Source: Ficedula albicollis (Eukaryota > Chordata > Aves > Passeriformes > Muscicapidae). From it: DNA of 64,000 bases. The position numbers and the translations under genes are program-made. The notes beneath the pieces were generated by a model. That model was not told where the DNA came from and searched no databases. It worked only from the letters and a program-made list of their open reading frames with translations. This document shows positions 37,301 to 50,560 of the stretch, in pieces (position 1 is the stretch's first letter; every line of letters begins with the position of its first letter). The stretch covers positions 27,096,331 through 27,160,330 of the forward strand of contig NC_021674.1 of assembly GCF_000247815.1 (NCBI RefSeq). Reading direction: 5' to 3'.

Positions 37301-40300
37301 AAAGATTGGAGCACCTCATCTAACTGTGATGACAATGACAAGGAAAGGACTGATACCATACGACTTTAACATTTGGATTTTTGTGCTGCAGCTTGCAGTG
37401 GGGATGATCTGAAATGTGTAATAGTGTAGGGTGTAGTTCAGGGTTGTTGCTGAAGGGGAGGAATGGCATGGTTTGGGAAATTTACTTCATCAGACCTGGC
37501 TCCAAGGTGGGAATACAGTTTGGACTGGGTCATCTGGACTTGGGTCATCTCCTCAGCAGCAATACCTACCTTTTCCCTCAGCAAGTCAATAGCTTGTTGC
37601 AGGAGGGAAGCAAGGTATGCAGGGCTTTTCTTCCCTGCAACACATTTGGTGCTGTGCTGAGTTTTCTCATGCCTAATAACTGAGCTGATTTGGCCTTTCA
37701 GCAGGATAGCAGTGGTCTGAAACAAGGAATTGGTTTAATACCTTATGACAGAACTAATGTTAACACTTTAATTTTCCCACCGGCAACAAGGAGCCTTCAC
37801 TTGGCTTTGCCACTGCCAACAGCTTTTCCAGCTCATGGGTGACAGCTTCCCTTCTCTGTGTGCAAAAAGTACAGAATCTCTCCTTTCCTTACAGGGAAGT
37901 TAAAGAATTAATTCCTAGTTACCATGAAGCCAGCAAAGATCAGCAACAATGAGAGATGAAGACTTCAGTATTTTAGTAAAATATTTCTTTGAAGAGATGT
38001 TTCTGAAGGAGATTGATGACAACCAGGAAGCTGAAAGACTATCCATTAATGAAGATCTAACAAACTCCAGATAGAAGCCAATTATTTTTTAAAAACTAAC
38101 TGCTCTTTAGTTTTGATTAATGACTTGGCACCAGAAATTGGACATTTAACAGGACTGGGTTCACTGTGGAAATTAACATCACTGGGAGTCACTGATGCAA
38201 AACTAAAAGTTTAGAGTAATGACCAGACAAGCCCACTATTTTACCTTTTTTTGTATTTCTATGTGCAAGAAGTGAGTGATATTGTTTATCTGTCAGCTAC
38301 TAGGTCAGAGGCTTTTGTGCTCAGAACAGTACAAAAGCATGAGTTCCAACATAAGATCAAATGTAGATACAGACAGAAATGTATCTTTTCTATTTATGAC
38401 CATGAATTTCAATAGGAAACAGGTTCTGCACTCAGTAGGAGATTTTTTTAAAAACAGTTGCCATCAACAGAAAGTAAATGAGATTGAGAATGTTTCTTCT
38501 GTTTTAATAGCAAAGTACACATCAGGTTACAAGCCCAGTTCAGTGCAGTTTCCTTTACCATCTTATTCCTTGCAGAGGCAAGCTCTGCTAATTTTCCTAA
38601 AGATTTGATACTCAGAAACTTTGGATCTGAATGCAGAAAGGGGAAAAAACGATTTAGGAAATGTTATAAACCTATGCAGAGCTAAGCATGTATAAAAGGA
38701 CGTTTTGGGCTGGAATTACACAGAGACAGTATGGCTTTAGTGAGTGCTGCACTTTTTCTCTCCTGGCTGGGTCAGACAGGGAACCCTCTGCCAGGATGCA
38801 TCCCTGCTTGCAGCCCTTTTACACTCTCCCCACATTTTGCTCTAATCTTCCCACAAGCATTCCCATACCTCGGCACCTGCATGAGATGTGTGTGTGTTAA
38901 ATGTGTGTTAAATCAAGTAATGGCTGCCTGGGCCTTGTTGTGATTACAGCTGCTGTGAGCTGTTCTCCAGAGACTTGGGCTCCACTGAAAAATCTCCTCC
39001 AGGTAGATTAGGAATAGTTCAGCAGCTTGCTTCCCTCTTCCCATCGAGTTTTTGATGAAAAGGTGAGTCTGAAAGCTGCCAGTACTTATATTTTCATATT
39101 CAACTGCCCCATCTGAGGGTGATATCAGTTATCAGCACCAAAAGAGAGAGAGTGGGAGATAGAAACTTTGTGCCCACAGTAAAACACGGATATTTTGAGC
39201 TCGTTCCTAAAGTGTGGGAGGGAAGGAGTTAGGGATTAGCTGGGGAGAGGGGGGTATTTAGTGGAGGTATTTCTCTACTGACTTCAGCCAAGATCTCTCA
39301 TGGCTCATAAATTTGACTAGCAGTGCTTTTGTTTCTCTTGTTGCTGAATGATATGGATCACTGGATAGCGCTTTTCCTTTTCTTTTCCTTTTGTTTTATT
39401 ATTTTCAAACTCTCTTATCTTAGATAAAAAGACATCACCAGAATAAAGAAACCAAAATAGCCAGGCTTATTTTGTTTCATTTTTTGTGTCTCATCGTCCG
39501 CATTATTCTTGATGGGTGTTCTTCCTCCTGAACTAGCAAGATTTCTCTTCCATTATGGAAAAGATCTTGGCAGTTTTGTTCTGGGGTGCATGATTTCTGC
39601 CAAGTCAGTTGATAAACCACAGTAAGGTTGCAAGGCCCAAGACAAGCCTGATTCTGTAGATCCCAATGCCCACATTTCTTTTAACTGAATGGGCTATAGC
39701 CCCTCCTGGCTGGGTTTGCTGATGAATTGAACATTCAGTAACTACAGATTGTGAATTGATGGAGTTAAGCAGTAGCAGGGACAGAATCTGAAGCTTCCTT
39801 TTCTTTCAGTAGAGAAATCTGTATATTCCTCCAGAGCCTTTTTAAAGACTTTCCAAATAAAGTTCAGGAGAGTGAAGCACCATTAATTAATCACAACCTA
39901 AGTTCCCAGTGTGAGGAGGGAACTGCTGCTTTTGGGACTAATGTTTGAAATCCCAGACCTCATTTGCACCTGTCTCTTGTGTCTTGGGGTTAAATTTTCT
40001 CTGTTTTCTTTTCTTTTCCCTGTGTTTTCTGATCGTGACTCACCCATTTGTTTGTATTATTCTGGCATTATTATTCACTGGAGGGAAGATTTGAATGGGA
40101 GATGAGATTTACTGAGAATAAAGAGCTCATCTGCTGTTCACAGTTCTAAGGATACATTCAAAACAGAATCTCCTAAATTAGCATTGTGGCAGACTGAGTT
40201 ACCTCTTTTAGGAAATTACTCTTCTATAACAAGTTGTTTGTTTGGTTTTTTTTTTTATTTTAAGAGAAGTATTTGAGTTTAGTAAACAGAAGCAACTATT

Positions 40301-43110
40301 CATTCCACAGATCTGTTTCAATAAGATTTGGGCATTTGGGGCTTTTTAGTTAGTTGGGGGTTTTTTTCCTCATTTTTCTTCACTCTCCTGGCTGATTTGT
40401 TCTAAAGTGTATTTCAGATGTTTTGTTATACCTACATTTCCCTATACTTCATGCTTTTGGTAGGAATCTCTCTTTAACAGATAAATGATGTAATTTTTAT
40501 CGACTGCACCAATAACTGTTTTCTCCAGGTCAACTTCTCATTGTTTTGTTGTTGTGTAAAAGCTCTCAAGCTTAAAAAAAATGCTTTTTAATATTGTTTG
40601 TTTGGACTCAAATTTAATAAGGGAATTAAATAAGTGAAATAGAATAAAAAGCATTTAAAATCAATTATTATGTAAAATGTAAGAAGTGCACTATGAATTA
40701 TTTCTTTATGCGATCAGACACATGACACTAGGACAGGAAGGTCATAGCTTCAGACAGAGAGACACAGGACAGCGGGAGATTTCCACAGCTCATTTAAAAT
40801 AAGTTCATAGTTTTCTGGCATCTTTTGAATTTTGAGTCTGGTTGCTAAGGAAAAAAAACCCAAACATGAAGGAAAAGGGAGATTTAACGCTTTCTGAGCT
40901 CTTTTAATAATTCCAGCTTTCCTGTGTGAGCTTCAGTTTTCTTAACAGTTTACTATGAAATTGTTAACCATCACTCCACTGGGGAATTAAGGTTCATTTA
41001 GATGTGCATCCTTATTCAGTGTTGACTTCTGGAAGCATTTTAGATATTACTAAAATTTTAGTGCCACCTTCCTGTTTACCTGTATATTCAGACTACAGTG
41101 ACAGCAACTGCTGCACAGTTCCTTCACTGGGAGACAGGATGAGTGTTATTAATAGTAAACATTTAAAATTCTCCCGTGGTCCCTGATGGATGTGCAGTGC
41201 AGCCATGGTTGGTGACAGCATGGCGACTGCAATCACCAGGCTTGAGCTGTTTTGCAGCAAGGGTTTGAAGTGCAGCTAGTTGCAATAACCACTTAAAATT
41301 ACAAAAGATGGTTGCTTAACTGCAGGCTCTGTGTTTTCCCTTTTTTCCTCAGTGGTGAAGCTGTGACTGGAATTTTCAGAGACAATTTAGGAATACCAGC
41401 TGTGGCATCCCTCAAATGAAGCAGAGAAAAAGGAACTTTTTTTTTTTAATTAATTTGGGGACCCTCCTGGTGATGAACCACACCCACATGTTTGCCACAT
41501 ACTCAGTAATTGTCTGCTGTTCAAGAAAATCAGTAAACCTGGACGGCATGGAGGTACTTGCTGAGGTGTGGGAGGAGAAGAGAGTGCAAGAAATGCTAGA
41601 AAAATACTGCTCCTAGAGGTTTCCATACCACATGCATGGGAGCTGCCTTATGTAAAAGCAAAGAAAAAATGCCATTGGAAAGAAACACCACTTCGTGGGC
41701 ATCTTGCATGCAAATACATCTGCGCTCACATCTGTGCTGGAATGCAGACACAGATACAGATCATTAACATCTATTTTCTGAAGGTGATCCAAGGTATAAA
41801 TCACCTGAATTACTGCAGTAAAACCTGTCCTCTAATGAAACAAAAGTGAGACGTGAAAATAAAAGGTAACCTACTTTTAAATGTTTATAGAAGATAAAGG
41901 TTTAACCACAAGTCTTTCATCAAATGGAAGACAGTAGGAAAAAAAAGTTTAGAAAATGCCCTTTGGCTGCTCTTTACCGTGTGGTGAAACCTCACAGTAT
42001 CTCACCTCATATACTATATGGGCCCTAAAGGCAGCTGGAAATGTTTAGAAATACGTCTATTTTGGTACATGGCTGCCTCTCTATCTGTTATATCCAGCAG
42101 TGTTTGAAGGAAGGGAGATATTTGCTTAAATGAAAAGCCCAGACCAAAGTGTGAGATGGTAAATGGTGCTCGAGGGTATACAGCAGTCTAAACGGTGCCC
42201 TCTGTTAAAAGAATCAGCCACCTGACTGCTCATTAGTTAGCAGTAAATAATGAGGAATAGCTTGAGGCAGGAGCTCAGAAGTGCAGATGTCCCAAAATAT
42301 TCACCCAGTTTGTGGTGTCATGAGATCTGTAGTGTCGTAAGGTAAAATACACGTAATCCCTCTTCTGAGCAAAGTAAAGGACTTTGCAGACTTTGTGCAG
42401 TCTAGTAATTGTGTGTAATCTTTTCAGTGAGGATATGAGAAAAGGAAAAGCAAGGTTCATGAGATAAGGCAGTGGCTGCATAATTTCCCTTTCCCTGTCA
42501 TGTTGTGTGCCCTAAAGGCATTTAGCAATATGTGGACAGCCCTGGAAATTCCCCCATATGGATGCTGTGCCCTCCTCACTCTCAAAAGGCAGTAGGTGAT
42601 GAATCCTGAATTAGACTAATAACAAATATGAATTTCCCATATGGCTCCTGTTGTTTTAGTGGGAAGACCAGCATCTCAAACCAGAATTACCCTGAAAAGA
42701 GAGAGAGTCTGGGTGAGCAGTGGCAAGGCTATGGGAAAAGCCCAATTGTATTTAACAGTGATGGTGCCATTGCAAAGAACTGCTGGGATATAGTTGGTTT
42801 GAGTAGAAATTAATTTAAAAATCTATAGACAGTTTTAAAAAAGGTTTTCTGTTTAGGTATTTTTATACCCTGGAGACTTCTTTTCTTAGATCTACAGCAA
42901 GTCTGGCTTTCTTTGCTAAATTTTAGTTTGCTTTCAATTTTGAGTGCTCTTTAAGGTCAGAAGATACCTATGCTAAAGGTGTTATAAGCATTTCAGTCAC
43001 AAAGAATCTTCAGCTTCATTAAGTTTTAATTAAACTTGGGCTCCTATGTGGCTACATTTTCCCTTTTCTGAACATTAATCCACCTTCTCATTTTTTTTTG
43101 TTTTTGCCAG
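34328..43110. other. Long non-coding stretch, no gene recognised
   Basis: Nearly 9 kb in which the longest frames (110-112 codons at 36985-37323 and 38276-38608, plus) have no family resemblance. AT-rich throughout with scattered GC-richer patches (35000-35450, 36980-37300, 37430-37680). No CR1 or other repeat that I can recognise. Confidence 0.5.
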
Positions 43111-43233
43111 TTTGAGTACAGCTCACCAGCAGTCTGAGGCCATATGAAGCAACAATCTCTGAAGAGATGAGAAAGAAGACCAAAGCCAAGGTCTGCTCTC
43201 CACAGCTATCCTGATGCAGCACCCCCTGCACTG
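43111..43233 (+). other. Non-coding exon-like segment (hypothesis)
   Basis: A strong acceptor (TTTTTTTTTGTTTTTGCCAG) ends at 43110 and a consensus donor (ACTG|GTGAGTAG) starts at 43234. The 123 bp between have stops in all three frames, so if this is an exon it belongs to a lncRNA or a UTR. No other evidence supports it; such pairs also arise by chance. Confidence 0.18.
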
Positions 43234-46200
43234 GTGAGTAGGTGATACCTCTTGTCAGCTCTGTTCTGGCTTCTCTCCATGCCCCTGGCCCTATGGCACT
43301 GCATCAGAGCTCAGCCTCAGGCTCCAGTAGGTCTCTTCTCCTCTTGTATCAGGTGTCATCTTATGTCATCCTCTCCCTCCAGCTCACAGCTCTACCTGCC
43401 TTGATGTTTCTTTGATGTGTCCAGCTTAATCTCATACCAGACAGCCCCTGTGAAGGTACCTGCCCAGGAAGGTAGTCTGGGCAGACTCGGATGCCATGGC
43501 TGTTACACGCTTTTCAGTCATTGCTGCCGTAATCACTGCCTGGGGAGGGACTGATTGAGGTCCCTGCTGTGTTCACAGTAGGTTTCTTACCTCCTCCTTG
43601 CCACAATCTGCCTCTACTTGTGGCCTATTTACTGTGCTTTGCACATTCGTTATCTGAGCTGAACCCCCCTTTCCTCTGACTTCTTACCTTTCAGCACTGT
43701 GTCAAATCCTGTTTGCTGAGAACCTGAAACATTTTTTATCTGGTCTGAAAAATCAAACACACACTGCTCAGGAACTATACAAATCCCATAACCAGGGGGT
43801 TTAAATTAGAAAGTGTTTAGTGTTTGGGAAGAACTTAAAAGTGCAGGCCTGGACTGCAAGTCCACGTTCTTTCTTTTGTTCTTATATGCCTCCCGTTGAT
43901 CCCAGCATATATGGCAAAGGCAGAAGGGATGTTTGCAAAGAGATGGGGAGCAGAGCTGTAATAAGAAAGCATGGGGAGGGGAGAATGGATGCCACTGCTG
44001 AGTGCACTCTACCAAAAAAGGGGTAAATCTAGCTATGTCCTCCCAGTCTGTGCCAGGCTGGGCTCACCCTAATTCTTGATCTCTTCCTCCCTGCTGATGC
44101 TGGGTACAATTCCCACATTGGGTCCTACATATGGGCAGAAGATTTTATTTATCCTGAGGGACCAAATTCAAAGGTAGAAGGGATTTCCACCAAATGGTCA
44201 CTGAGCCCAGGAAAGGCTGCTGTGGGACTGCTCTGGGAGCTTTATTCTGTGAGACAGCTATCATTTTTTTTGTGATTGTTAAACTTTTGTATTCTCTCTG
44301 TCTCTCTCTGACATGCTTTTACACAAACTGAAATTTAAAAAGAAAGAGCACATGGAAAGAGAAGTGGGAAATCCAACCTCAATAAACTCTCTATAAAATC
44401 CACAAATTAAGGGCAAGTACATCATGAAAGCATATTAGTCAGAGAGCTATAAATTCCAGCAAATTGATTGTCATATATAATCAAAAGCATACTATAATAT
44501 ATAATAAGTTGAAATAAATACCGCAAACCAACCTCAGGCTGTAAACGTTTAAGATTAGTCCTTCATACCACATGTACCTGAGGTATAAATAAAGAAAGCA
44601 GGAAGGCTTAAAAAAAAAAGAAAAAGGAAAAAAAGGTGTGTGTCTTAAAAATGGGAATTGGAATGAAAATGCAGCCGTGTGAGTTACCTTTAGAAATGGA
44701 CCTCAAGGGTTTTCACAGCACATTCTCATGCACCACTCAGCAGCGACCAGTCTCCCCTTCTTGAGCTGTGCCCCTAGAAAAGCCTCTAGTGATGGTCCTC
44801 AAAGAGTGTGTCCTTCTTGCTCTGTGTGGAGGTGACAAATGCAGTGGCTTGCTTTGAGCAGCCACCATGGCAATGCCTTGACTCAGCTGAGAGTGGTTGG
44901 AGACTACCAGCTGGGACTGCAGGAGCTCTGCTGGCTGCAGGACAACTCTGCCATGTCCCAGACCTGCCTGTGCTTCTTGGGTGCTCCTTTCACCCACAGC
45001 AAGCTGCACCTCACTTCACCTCCCTGGGGCACCTCAGTTACAGACAACCCCATTCACAGTGATGGGACACTTTCAGTAAGTCCCTCCTGGTTTGTGATGC
45101 TCACCAGGACATGCTAGTTGATGGTGGGTTGATGGATTTCAGATCACTTGTCAAGTTACTGTCTATACGCTTTTAAAACAAAATACTTTAACCTTCAAAG
45201 TCAGCACATGAAACTAATAGACCAAAGCTAACAAGAGCCTGTGTTTCATATGAACATGCATAATTGTTTCTGTGTGTAATCTGAAATGATGTGACCTGGG
45301 TGCCCAGTGCCCCAGTGCTGGGGAAGAGGCCAGTTTCTTCTTTATTTGGTATATATACTAAATAAGTAGCTGCCTAAGGTACCTTCCTGCCTGCATTATT
45401 AATATGTTATAGGCCTATGGTTTCCAGTATCATATATGTGGAATTTCAGTTCTCAAATCCTGAGCAATCTGCATCTAATCCTCCAGCAGGAAAGATGTTC
45501 AAAAATCATGGCACTGGGCCTTCTGTTTGAAACCGTTTAGCTCAGAACAAGGAATATGTGATGAGCACCCTACTGCCAGAGTAGCATCCATGTTATTAAA
45601 GACACAATTATACCAAATGGAATAGGCAATGGGTGAAATCAAAATGAGAAACCAATTGGGATGGCTGGCAGCAGGATAGGGCAGCGTGCAGGGTGGCTGG
45701 GCTGAAGAAGCCTGACCTAGTTCCACATCAAGGTCTCCCAGCCCATCTGGCTGTATCCACACCAGGGCAAAGGTGGCTGGAAAGCAGGAGGAATCTGCTG
45801 TCAGCTGGTGCTGCAGTATGGCTGGTGCAGGGCAAATGAAATCTCTTGGGTAAAGGCTGGTAAAGGGAAGAGCAGCCTCACCTGAGCTGGCTGTGCCACA
45901 ATCCCGAACAGGGACCTGAAACGTAAGGCAGTTTTCATTCACATGGAGCCCAAACTGCACCATTCTGTCAGTAACTATTGCCAAAGCCCTTCAGGTGAAG
46001 ATAGACTTGAGAAGCGTCCCGAAGCTGCCTGAAACCTGATACTTCCTTCCTGGTGGGATTCGAGTCCCACTGTCAATAGCGTGTCAGTGCAAAACGGAAG
46101 CAGCAGTGTTTACAAAATTAACAAATGGACTTCAAGTTAAACACTGAGCAATTTGTGAGACCGCTTTTTTTCTCCAAGTCTTGACCAGTCTCCTGAGATT

Positions 46201-46496
46201 ACTTGCAGGTGAATGTTCTGTTATTCTTTCTGGACTGACTTATTTTAACATCATGTCATTTTTAATTGCTTTTCTTGAGAAAATATGCTTGCAACTGCAT
46301 CCTGTTAGCCTCCTTAGGGTGCTCTTGATGTTAGCCTTTTCCCAGGGCTGCATTCACCATTCCTAAATCACACATATAGCTTTACTTACTGCAGTAGGGA
46401 ATGCAAAACTGAATTCTGTGTATGGTATGTGCCCTATGGTATTAAGATCTGGGATTGCATATAGTACAAAACAAAATGGCACAGGCTTGTTTGTAC
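43234..46496. other. Non-coding stretch, GC-richer patches
   Basis: 43240-43680 and 44710-45120 are GC-richer than their surroundings; the second holds overlapping frames on both strands (up to 92 codons), none recognisable. The longest minus frame of the window (161 codons, 45499-45984) lies here and shows no domain. An A-rich run sits at 44609-44636. Confidence 0.5.
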
Positions 46497-46616
46497 TGGG
46501 CCCTGGTCCTGCAAAGATATACAGGCTGTACATATTTCAAGCAGTCTTACTGACTTTCCTGGGACTGCAGACAGGAAGAAAAAGTTCAGCACATGCTTCA
46601 AGACTCAAAATCAGGA
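46497..46616. repeat. Old palindromic interspersed repeat of amniotes
   Basis: The word order GGGCCCTGGTCCTGCAAAGA, CAGTCTTACTGACTTTCCTG then GGACT, and AAGTTCAGCACATGCTTCAA then GACT matches an imperfect palindrome I know from turtle, crocodile and bird DNA. In it a 'gatCCTGCAAAGACTta' arm and a 'AAGTTaAGCACaTGCTTaAG' arm flank a short central inverted repeat. I cannot name the family with certainty. This copy is diverged and the left arm is short. No coding capacity is seen. Confidence 0.5.
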
Positions 46617-47915
46617 CTTAAAATGTTAACTCCTACAGCAAGAAGGAGAAGCTTTTATCACAAGACACCCTCAGAGAGATGTAAAGCAGAAGGCAGCTTC
46701 CTATCTGCCAGTGTGGAATCTGCCTGCCTTGCTTTGCTGGACCCTGATCCTCCATCCAGCCTCTGCAAAAATAGAGAATCTCAGTGTTCACACCCCCAGA
46801 CACATCTCAGGGAGTTCCTGAGTGGGTGCAAAGCCTTGGCAGGCATGGGTTCCTTCTGCTTTATCATCACCACTAACCATTTGGCATTAAGTGCATGAAC
46901 CATGAGATATTTTTAGCAAACTGAGTTATAGCCTGTGGACTGAAAGAACATCACTTGTTTCGACAAGTAGCTAATATGAAGTTGGAGGAGAGGGCAGGGA
47001 AGTATCCAGAATTCAAATGAATATTATTACTTTTCACCAAGCAAGCAGGAGTGCTTGCAACAGGATCAGAATAACTCTTTGTCAAAAGTAAAAGGGTTTG
47101 CTGCCAAGGTTTATGAGGAAGAAGCTACACTAATGCATTAATTAGGTTATACAATGTTTATCTCCTTTTTCCTTTTGGTTTGCACCATTAAATGTAAAAA
47201 GCAGATCCATCAACATCTAATGTTTCTTCAAAACGCCATGTAGCGTCTAGAAAACTGAACTGTCAGACATGCTTGTCATGTACACATATTTTGTTATTAA
47301 ATGTGTTTGGGCATGACTTTTGGCAGGATTTCTTCACAACTCTCCTGAACTTTTCTTGACACCTTTTATGGCACGTAATACATCTGCAACTCAGGGCTGG
47401 TAAGCCCTTAACTCTTTAATTATGAGCCTAGAAACTCCCTTCCTAATTATTGTCCTGTAAGCAACATGATCTAATTCTCATGCCAAAGCCCAGAAATTCA
47501 TGCTGCAGGTGCTTTGCTTTGTCTGGCTGCCTTTTGCTATTTTTTTTTTTTCTTTTTGCAGTGTCAGGAGAGTAGTGTGTGCTCTGCATTCTTGTCTCAG
47601 TGTAATCCCAGAGCAGTTTGCAGTCTCTAGCTACCTGGCCTGACTGAAGTCTAGCATTTTCCACTTTTCCTTGCACCTTTTCCTCCATCTAAGGTCGCTT
47701 ACACAGTGCATGCTGCTTGGACCAGGTTTAATTGGAGGAGCAATTTCCTCCTGTGAAGGGTTAGGGTTTAGTATTGGTGCTTGTGTAGTACCGAGTGTTG
47801 CCAGAAACCTCTTTGAAAGGGAGTGGGACTCATATAAGTACTGTAGGAAATAAAAAAAACAAGACTCTTGTAGCTGATGTGTCTAACTCTACATAAATCC
47901 TTTTTTTCCCTCCAG
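46617..47915. other. Non-coding stretch, no gene recognised
   Basis: No repeat or gene recognised. A T-rich tract at about 47541-47560 is followed by GCAG, a decoy acceptor. The last 40 bases form the pyrimidine tract in front of the next entry. Confidence 0.5.
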
Positions 47916-48024
47916 GGAGACTGAAGTGGAAAGTGCCTTGCCAAAGGCCACAGAGGATATCAGGGCTGGAGAGCGAACGGACCCTGCCAGTCCCGACTCT
48001 GTAGCCTCCATACGATCCCTTTGA
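47916..48024 (-). mobile_element. MIR-like SINE fragment, open on the other strand
   Basis: Read on the plus strand it follows the reverse complement of the MIR/CORE-SINE body: GGGAGACTGAAGTGGAAAGT, CCTTGCCAAAGGCCACAGAG, then AGAGCGAACGGACCC, and GACTCTGTAG, so the SINE lies on the minus strand. On the plus strand, just after a strong acceptor (TTTTTTTCCCTCCAG, ending 47915), a 35-codon frame (47917-48021, stop TGA 48022-48024) runs through it. It starts ETEVESALPKATEDIR and ends ASIRSL. CpGs are unusually frequent. A real 3'-terminal coding exon is the alternative; the SINE reading is more likely. Confidence 0.42.
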
Positions 48025-50429
48025 AAATTTCATTTCCTTCTATTGGACTGATTTAAAAGAGAATAGTGAAACAGGGAACTTTGCTCTTTTTCTTACGACT
48101 TGAGGGAGGAAGTTACGAAAGGTTTGACTGATGATTTAATTAATTTAATAAAAGAGGAGTTACCTACAGAGCTGATTTTTGTGAAATTTCTACAAATAAT
48201 ATAAATAATAAGTATATCATATTAGCTATTAAATCCAAAAAAATATACAGCAATCTAAACCATTAGAAAACACTTCCATCTTTCCAAAGTATCAGGAAGT
48301 CATAGGTACTCATGCCATACTTGTATAACACAATTTTATGTAAGCCTAAATATAATCAAGGAAATATATTTTTCTTTCTTGCATTCTAAACAAAAAATAT
48401 GTACTTTGTTGCAAAATGAATTTGTTTCTTTTGATATCTATTCAGCACTTATGTATCAAGTTGATCATCTTACTCAAAAAATATTTCTGTTCTTCCTTAA
48501 ATTCCTTCCTGGAGTTGCTAGCACAGCCCCATCAGCCAACAGCATCCTTCCATAGCCTTTCAGAACACATACAAATGGCACAAGGTGTTAAGAGATGCAG
48601 GCCACGAGGCCAAGAAGTTTAATGATGGATTTATTATTGAAAAGTGTATGCACTTTCCTGAAATGCTCGTTGAACTTCAGGCTCCTCTTAAAGTTGCTGT
48701 TTAAAGAACAGAGTTCAGTACTGAAACAGTCTGTGCAATTTCCAGGGAGGAGCCCAAAGGACCCCTCCTGGATGACAAGTTGTGGAAATTTCCAAATCAA
48801 GTTGTAAACTTTCTTTCCGGGTAAACAATTGCCAAAACTGTCACTGTTCCCTAGGTTCGCATACTGAAAGAGGGAGAGCTTAAACTTCACCAAAATTCCA
48901 GACTCAAACAAATTCAAGCTTCTGCATCAGTTCATACTTGGGTTTGAATTTAATAGTTTAGACTGACTTTGGTAGCCATATTGGTTTAGCAATAGCAGCT
49001 TTCCTATGGCTGTGTTTTTCCAGGCTGATAATTTCTGATAAAGCTTTCTGAGGTTCAAGATCAGCACCACCTGGAACCTTGTTTAAGAAAAGCAAAGTAT
49101 TTTCCTACCTCTTCCCGTGCAGCTGAGTAATTACTTTCAGTTTGATGTTTTTGTGTTAAATGGCATTGCTTCAAACTCTGTGCATGTCAAACAGCAGAAA
49201 GCTAGGGGAGTTTGAAAGGTTATCACTGTTTCTCTTCGAATTCCTGTGTACTGAAACCCTTCGGAGGTGGCTGCCTACTGCAAATCATTGTTTGACAGCT
49301 TCACTCAACTTTGAGACTTGTCAACTCAGGGGCCAATCTGACAGCTCTCAGGCAATAAAGTAAACAAGGGATTTGGAGCGTCAGGGAAGGAATGCTTAAA
49401 ATCATTCCTAATATTTCTCCTATTCATAACATGTCACCAAGCCAGTGAAGTTATGAAGGCAGCAAGTCTCAGCTTCTTATGCATCCCAGGTGGTGTTTGC
49501 AGGTTAAGGGAGAACTTGGGGGAACCCTGGCAACAGACTTCCACCAGGTATCATACAGATTTGTTCCCCTGATAGTAATCCTGATAATAATGAAAACTCT
49601 AAGCATTTTTCTTCGGATGGATGGATGGATTTTCAAACACTTTATGCTCTAGTCTGAGATAAAAAGTGATTCAGTATTGGTGGTAACAGAACATCATATA
49701 ATAGTTGCTCTTTAAAACAAAACAACAGTGACCACATTATATGCTTTCTGTGTAATAATGTAGTTAAGAGAGACTTCTTTCCTGCATCCAGGAAACCCTG
49801 GATGTAAAAACACTCAGGTGCAGATGATGCTGGAATCTGCTAAGGGTTGATGACAACATGGATGTCACCCTCACATACCTGTCTGCGGACTTAGAACATA
49901 TCAGCACATGAACTAACAGCGACATTTTCTGAAAGAGTCACTTTTACAGGGTTCTGCCTTTGTGGAAATTATCTGTGACACCTTAAATAGCCTTTGTTAT
50001 TGTTTTTGGAGAATCTGATCCCAGATTTGATAATCTGACTATGTTAATGCATTGCCAATTGAATGCTCACGATTATTAGCAGCTTTCGAGAATGTAACCT
50101 GATTCTGGATATTTTTCATTGTAAATTTTAGTTTTTCTATCAGGAAATAATTTGATTCAAAGTAAAGTATAGAAAATCTGACCTAATTTTTAGATTAGTG
50201 TGTCTGTTCCTTGCACATCTATTTTCAGAACTCCTGCTGCTAACACACCTAAAGTTGACCCCTTTGTTAACTGCATGGCATATGGATGACAATAAATTAC
50301 CTGTTGTCATTATTGAAAATGACTAATGACCTGCTAGCCTTTTAAGATGTTATTTAAAAGTCATTTTTCTAAAAGAAGAACTCTATTCCCTCTTGAGGTA
50401 ATGCTTGCTCTTAAAAAAAAAAACCAAAA

Positions 50430-50560
50430 ATTCCATTAACTGTTGCTGCTCTGTACTATTATGGGAAGTCTTCTAATTACAGATGTTGCTATGCAGTAAT
50501 TATGGCTAAATTCTCTTATTGTTCTAATAGAGACACCTTACTAGACATCCAACTAGCATA
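50430..50560. promoter_or_regulatory. Possible enhancer: paired TAATTA plus SOX-like site
   Basis: TAATTA occurs at 50474-50479 and again at 50497-50502, 23 bp apart. A SOX-type ATTGTT lies at 50518-50523 and TCTAAT follows. The same look, dense in TAAT, ATTA and TTAAC words, extends over 49980-50660. This is a plausible neural/developmental enhancer signature, inferred from motifs alone. Confidence 0.2.

Noticed and set aside
37570..37634. Minus-strand 65-bp exon-like segment ending AAAAG|GTAGGT, peptide LASLLQQAIDLLREK
   Set aside because: Weak acceptor, no partner exons, and the frame continues through the donor; not distinguishable from chance.
45499..45984. Longest open frame of the window, 161 codons on the minus strand
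   Set aside because: No domain, signal peptide or family resemblance; lies in a locally GC-rich patch where stops are rarer; no splice or promoter context.
46053..46070. tRNA B-box-like hairpin (GATTCGAGTCC within GTGGGA...TCCCAC)
   Set aside because: No A-box, anticodon arm or acceptor stem at the right spacing, so neither a tRNA nor a clear tRNA-derived SINE.
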